This document shows positions 62,274-64,000 of a stretch of DNA of 64,000 nucleotides, one piece after another (position 1 is the stretch's first letter; each line of letters opens with the position of its first letter). The stretch is from positions 1,116,001 to 1,180,000 of the forward strand of contig NZ_PJBJ01000030.1 of the NCBI RefSeq assembly GCF_002836475.1, given 5' to 3'. This stretch comes from Flavobacterium sp. ALD4. GTDB taxonomy: Bacteria; Bacteroidota; Bacteroidia; Flavobacteriales; Flavobacteriaceae. The translations under genes were made by a program, and so were the position numbers. The notes below the pieces were generated by a model that did no database searches, was not told where the DNA came from, and saw only the letters and a list, made by a program, of their open reading frames with translations.

Positions 62274-64000
62274 TAAATCTAACCATTAAAAAAAGTATCG
62301 AAGAAGCATCTCAAGTCGTAGGAAAGACATGGCCTTTGTACTCTTTTGTAACTTCGAATCCGTTATCAGGTTATGAGCGAATGCCTTTTGAAAAAGCAGT
62401 AAATCAGGCAGGAAAATTTCTTAATGCTAATGTGTTTCCAGAATCTACGTTATTCCGTCAAGCATGGGAAAAGGGTGAAATTGATGAAAAGGTACTTTTG
62501 AAATCACTTGGAGAAAACCAACTTTTAGAAACTCCCGAGTACTATTTACAACAAATGGCCTCTCATAAAAAAAGCGATGCTAAAAACAGTCATCATGATT
62601 TAGATAGAATCATGGCGAAATGGCTGGCCGCCTTTATGGATGAAGGTTTGGCAGAATGGGAAATGCCCAATAAAAGCGAAGGGTTTTATAGTGCTTGGCG
62701 CAAACTGGCGGTATATGATAATGATATGCCTAAAATGGTTATTGGAGACATCCCAAAAACAAAGACCGAGGCACTAGATACAGTAATGAACGGGTATTCC
62801 TCAAATGATTTTACTAAAATATTTACATGGCACTTAGCCGCATTACCGGGCTGGACGGGATATATAAATTATCGAACTACATATCACTCAGAGTGGCAAC
62901 AAGAATATCCTATAACATTAGAAGATTATCTCGCAGTTAGACTGTGGGTGGCTAAAGAAATAGATGCTGAAATTTATCCGGAAGACAATGATACTTCAAC
63001 CATCTCATCGCTATCGAAGCTACAATACATTTGGTTAAAAGCATGGGAAAAAAGCTGGCAAAAAGAACTTATAAAAGTATTAGATAGCAAACAGATAAGT
63101 ACCCCAACAACCAAAAAAAAAGAACGAGTTCCAGATGCTCAAATGGTGTTTTGTATTGATACTCGATCAGAGTTAATACGAAGACATGTAGAGAATAAAG
63201 GGCATTATGAAACTTTTGGATATGCAGGTTTTTTTGGAATTGCGATGGATTATGAAGATTTAAAAGATGGATTAATACGCAAATCGTGTCCGCCTATTTT
63301 AAACTCTGCCTACCATGTTTCAGAAGTTCCGCAGGAGGGTCACACTGAAAAAGTGCAAGCATATAAGCAAAAAAATGCCGTTTCAAACTTTAAGGAATAT
63401 TTTCTAAAAAGAATGAAAAACATGCTTCCTTCGGCCTTTGGGTATGTTGAAGGCGCTGGACTCTTTTACGGAATGTCTTTAATAGCAAGAACACTGGTGC
63501 CGGGGCATTTATATCGGTTTAATAAGAATAATACAACGGCGTACGAATCTATTTGTGAACCGCAGATTGGGAACACAGACGCCGCCGAAAAGACGCATCT
63601 TGATATTCCTTTGGCAGAAAAGGTAGCGATTGTAAAAGGCGCTTTTGATTTAATGGGATGGGAAAAACTTGCCCCTTTAGTACTTTTTATAGGTCATGGA
63701 AGCCACTCTGCAAACAATCCTTTTGGGTCCAGTTTAGACTGCGGAGCCTGTGCTGCAAGTCCTGGTAGGCATAATGCAAGGATGCTAGCTACAATAGCAA
63801 ATATCCTAGAAGTGCAACAAGCCTTGAAAGAGAATCACAACATTGAAATTCCAGCCAGTACCATTTTTATTGGAGGAGAACACAATACCACTACAGATGA
63901 GATATTGCTTTTCGACTCAGAGATTCCAGACTCCCATAAAGACCAATTGCAAAAATTGAAATTAAATTTACTAAAAACGCAACAAACGGCAACTCAAGAA
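62270..64000 (+). CDS. dabA: DabA: zinc carbonic-anhydrase-like subunit, 3' end beyond window
   Basis: First 577 codons of a DUF2309 protein; family members are ~800 aa, so the C-terminus is off the window. Zinc-site residues are visible as in DabA of Halothiobacillus: Cys295 and Asp297 in FCIDTRSELIRRH, His476 in IGHGSHSANNPFG, and Cys491 in LDCGACAAS, with the same 15-residue spacing between the last two. DabA hydrates CO2 to bicarbonate vectorially when driven by DabB. The gene starts at ATG 62270 inside the dabB stop. In a heterotroph the likely purpose is supply of bicarbonate for carboxylases. Confidence 0.93.
   Translation, partial: MINLTIKKSIEEASQVVGKTWPLYSFVTSNPLSGYERMPFEKAVNQAGKFLNANVFPESTLFRQAWEKGEIDEKVLLKSLGENQLLETPEYYLQQMASHKKSDAKNSHHDLDRIMAKWLAAFMDEGLAEWEMPNKSEGFYSAWRKLAVYDNDMPKMVIGDIPKTKTEALDTVMNGYSSNDFTKIFTWHLAALPGWTGYINYRTTYHSEWQQEYPITLEDYLAVRLWVAKEIDAEIYPEDNDTSTISSLSKLQYIWLKAWEKSWQKELIKVLDSKQISTPTTKKKERVPDAQMVFCIDTRSELIRRHVENKGHYETFGYAGFFGIAMDYEDLKDGLIRKSCPPILNSAYHVSEVPQEGHTEKVQAYKQKNAVSNFKEYFLKRMKNMLPSAFGYVEGAGLFYGMSLIARTLVPGHLYRFNKNNTTAYESICEPQIGNTDAAEKTHLDIPLAEKVAIVKGAFDLMGWEKLAPLVLFIGHGSHSANNPFGSSLDCGACAASPGRHNARMLATIANILEVQQALKENHNIEIPASTIFIGGEHNTTTDEILLFDSEIPDSHKDQLQKLKLNLLKTQQTATQE

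Noticed and set aside
1-64000. CRISPR arrays, transposases, integrases, prophage genes, rRNA
   Set aside because: None seen by reading both strands; no regularly spaced direct repeats and no mobile-element proteins among the open frames.

Overview
The window reads as a chromosomal segment of a Flavobacterium-like bacterium (Bacteroidota, Flavobacteriaceae). Four things support this. The DNA is AT-rich. Many genes are preceded by the Bacteroidota promoter element TAnnTTTG, in two cases with TTG 19 nt upstream, and Shine-Dalgarno sequences are largely absent. The gene content is family-typical: a MurF-alanine racemase fusion, a TonB receptor with a carboxypeptidase-like N-terminal domain, ribosomal protein S16 with a long Ala/Glu tail, and DUF6252 and DUF3050 proteins. 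Gene order also fits (sucA-sucB, leuC-leuD-leuA-leuB, mrp-nifU-ferredoxin). I see no phage, insertion sequence, CRISPR array or rRNA. The only tRNA is tRNA-Ser(GGA).

Layout. 1-5.8 kb: end of a polyprenyl diphosphate synthase, a small unknown protein, a beta-barrel protein, and the E1 and E2 subunits of 2-oxoglutarate dehydrogenase. 5.9-17.4 kb: a nitrogen block of two divergent operons. The minus-strand operon encodes the urea ABC transporter UrtABCDE with an outer-membrane barrel gene inserted between urtA and urtB. The plus-strand operon encodes urease and its maturation proteins (ureABCEFGD) plus a UreH-type nickel permease. Together they import urea, hydrolyse it and supply nickel. 17.5-27.4 kb: housekeeping genes (retropepsin-like protein, TatD, acyltransferase, asparaginase, tRNA-Ser, a barrel protein, a PAP2-like membrane protein, MurF-Alr, MscL, Asd). 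27.5-30.2 kb: a His/Cys-rich small membrane protein and a TonB-dependent receptor, probably for metal uptake.

30.7-35.9 kb: a tight operon with three different photolyase/cryptochrome-family flavoproteins (a classical-type protein, an Fe-S bacterial 6-4 photolyase type and a CRY-DASH type), a DUF2071 protein and a 45-residue DUF2256 zinc-ribbon protein. Its leader carries a perfect inverted repeat at the promoter. 36.2-42.8 kb: prolyl oligopeptidase and a tandem set of three L,D-transpeptidases, the middle one a wreck. 42.9-50.8 kb: an NTF2-like lipoprotein, TrmB, a LysE exporter, an alkyltransferase-like protein, the Mrp/NifU/ferredoxin Fe-S group, a DUF3050 protein, a glutaryl-CoA-type dehydrogenase, and a gene cut by an in-frame amber codon. 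50.9-54.0 kb: rpsP-rimM-trmN6 operon, a DUF6252 lipoprotein and a glycine-rich RRM protein. 54.3-59.6 kb: leuCDAB operon on the minus strand with a canonical promoter. 60.5-64 kb: a small protein followed by dabB-dabA, an inorganic-carbon uptake pair; dabA runs off the window.

No wholly new system is evident. The most promising items are the multi-flavoprotein light/DNA-repair operon with its dyad, the barrel gene inside the urea transporter operon flanked by two long intercistronic hairpins, the divergent ure/urt control region, and the amber-interrupted gene.
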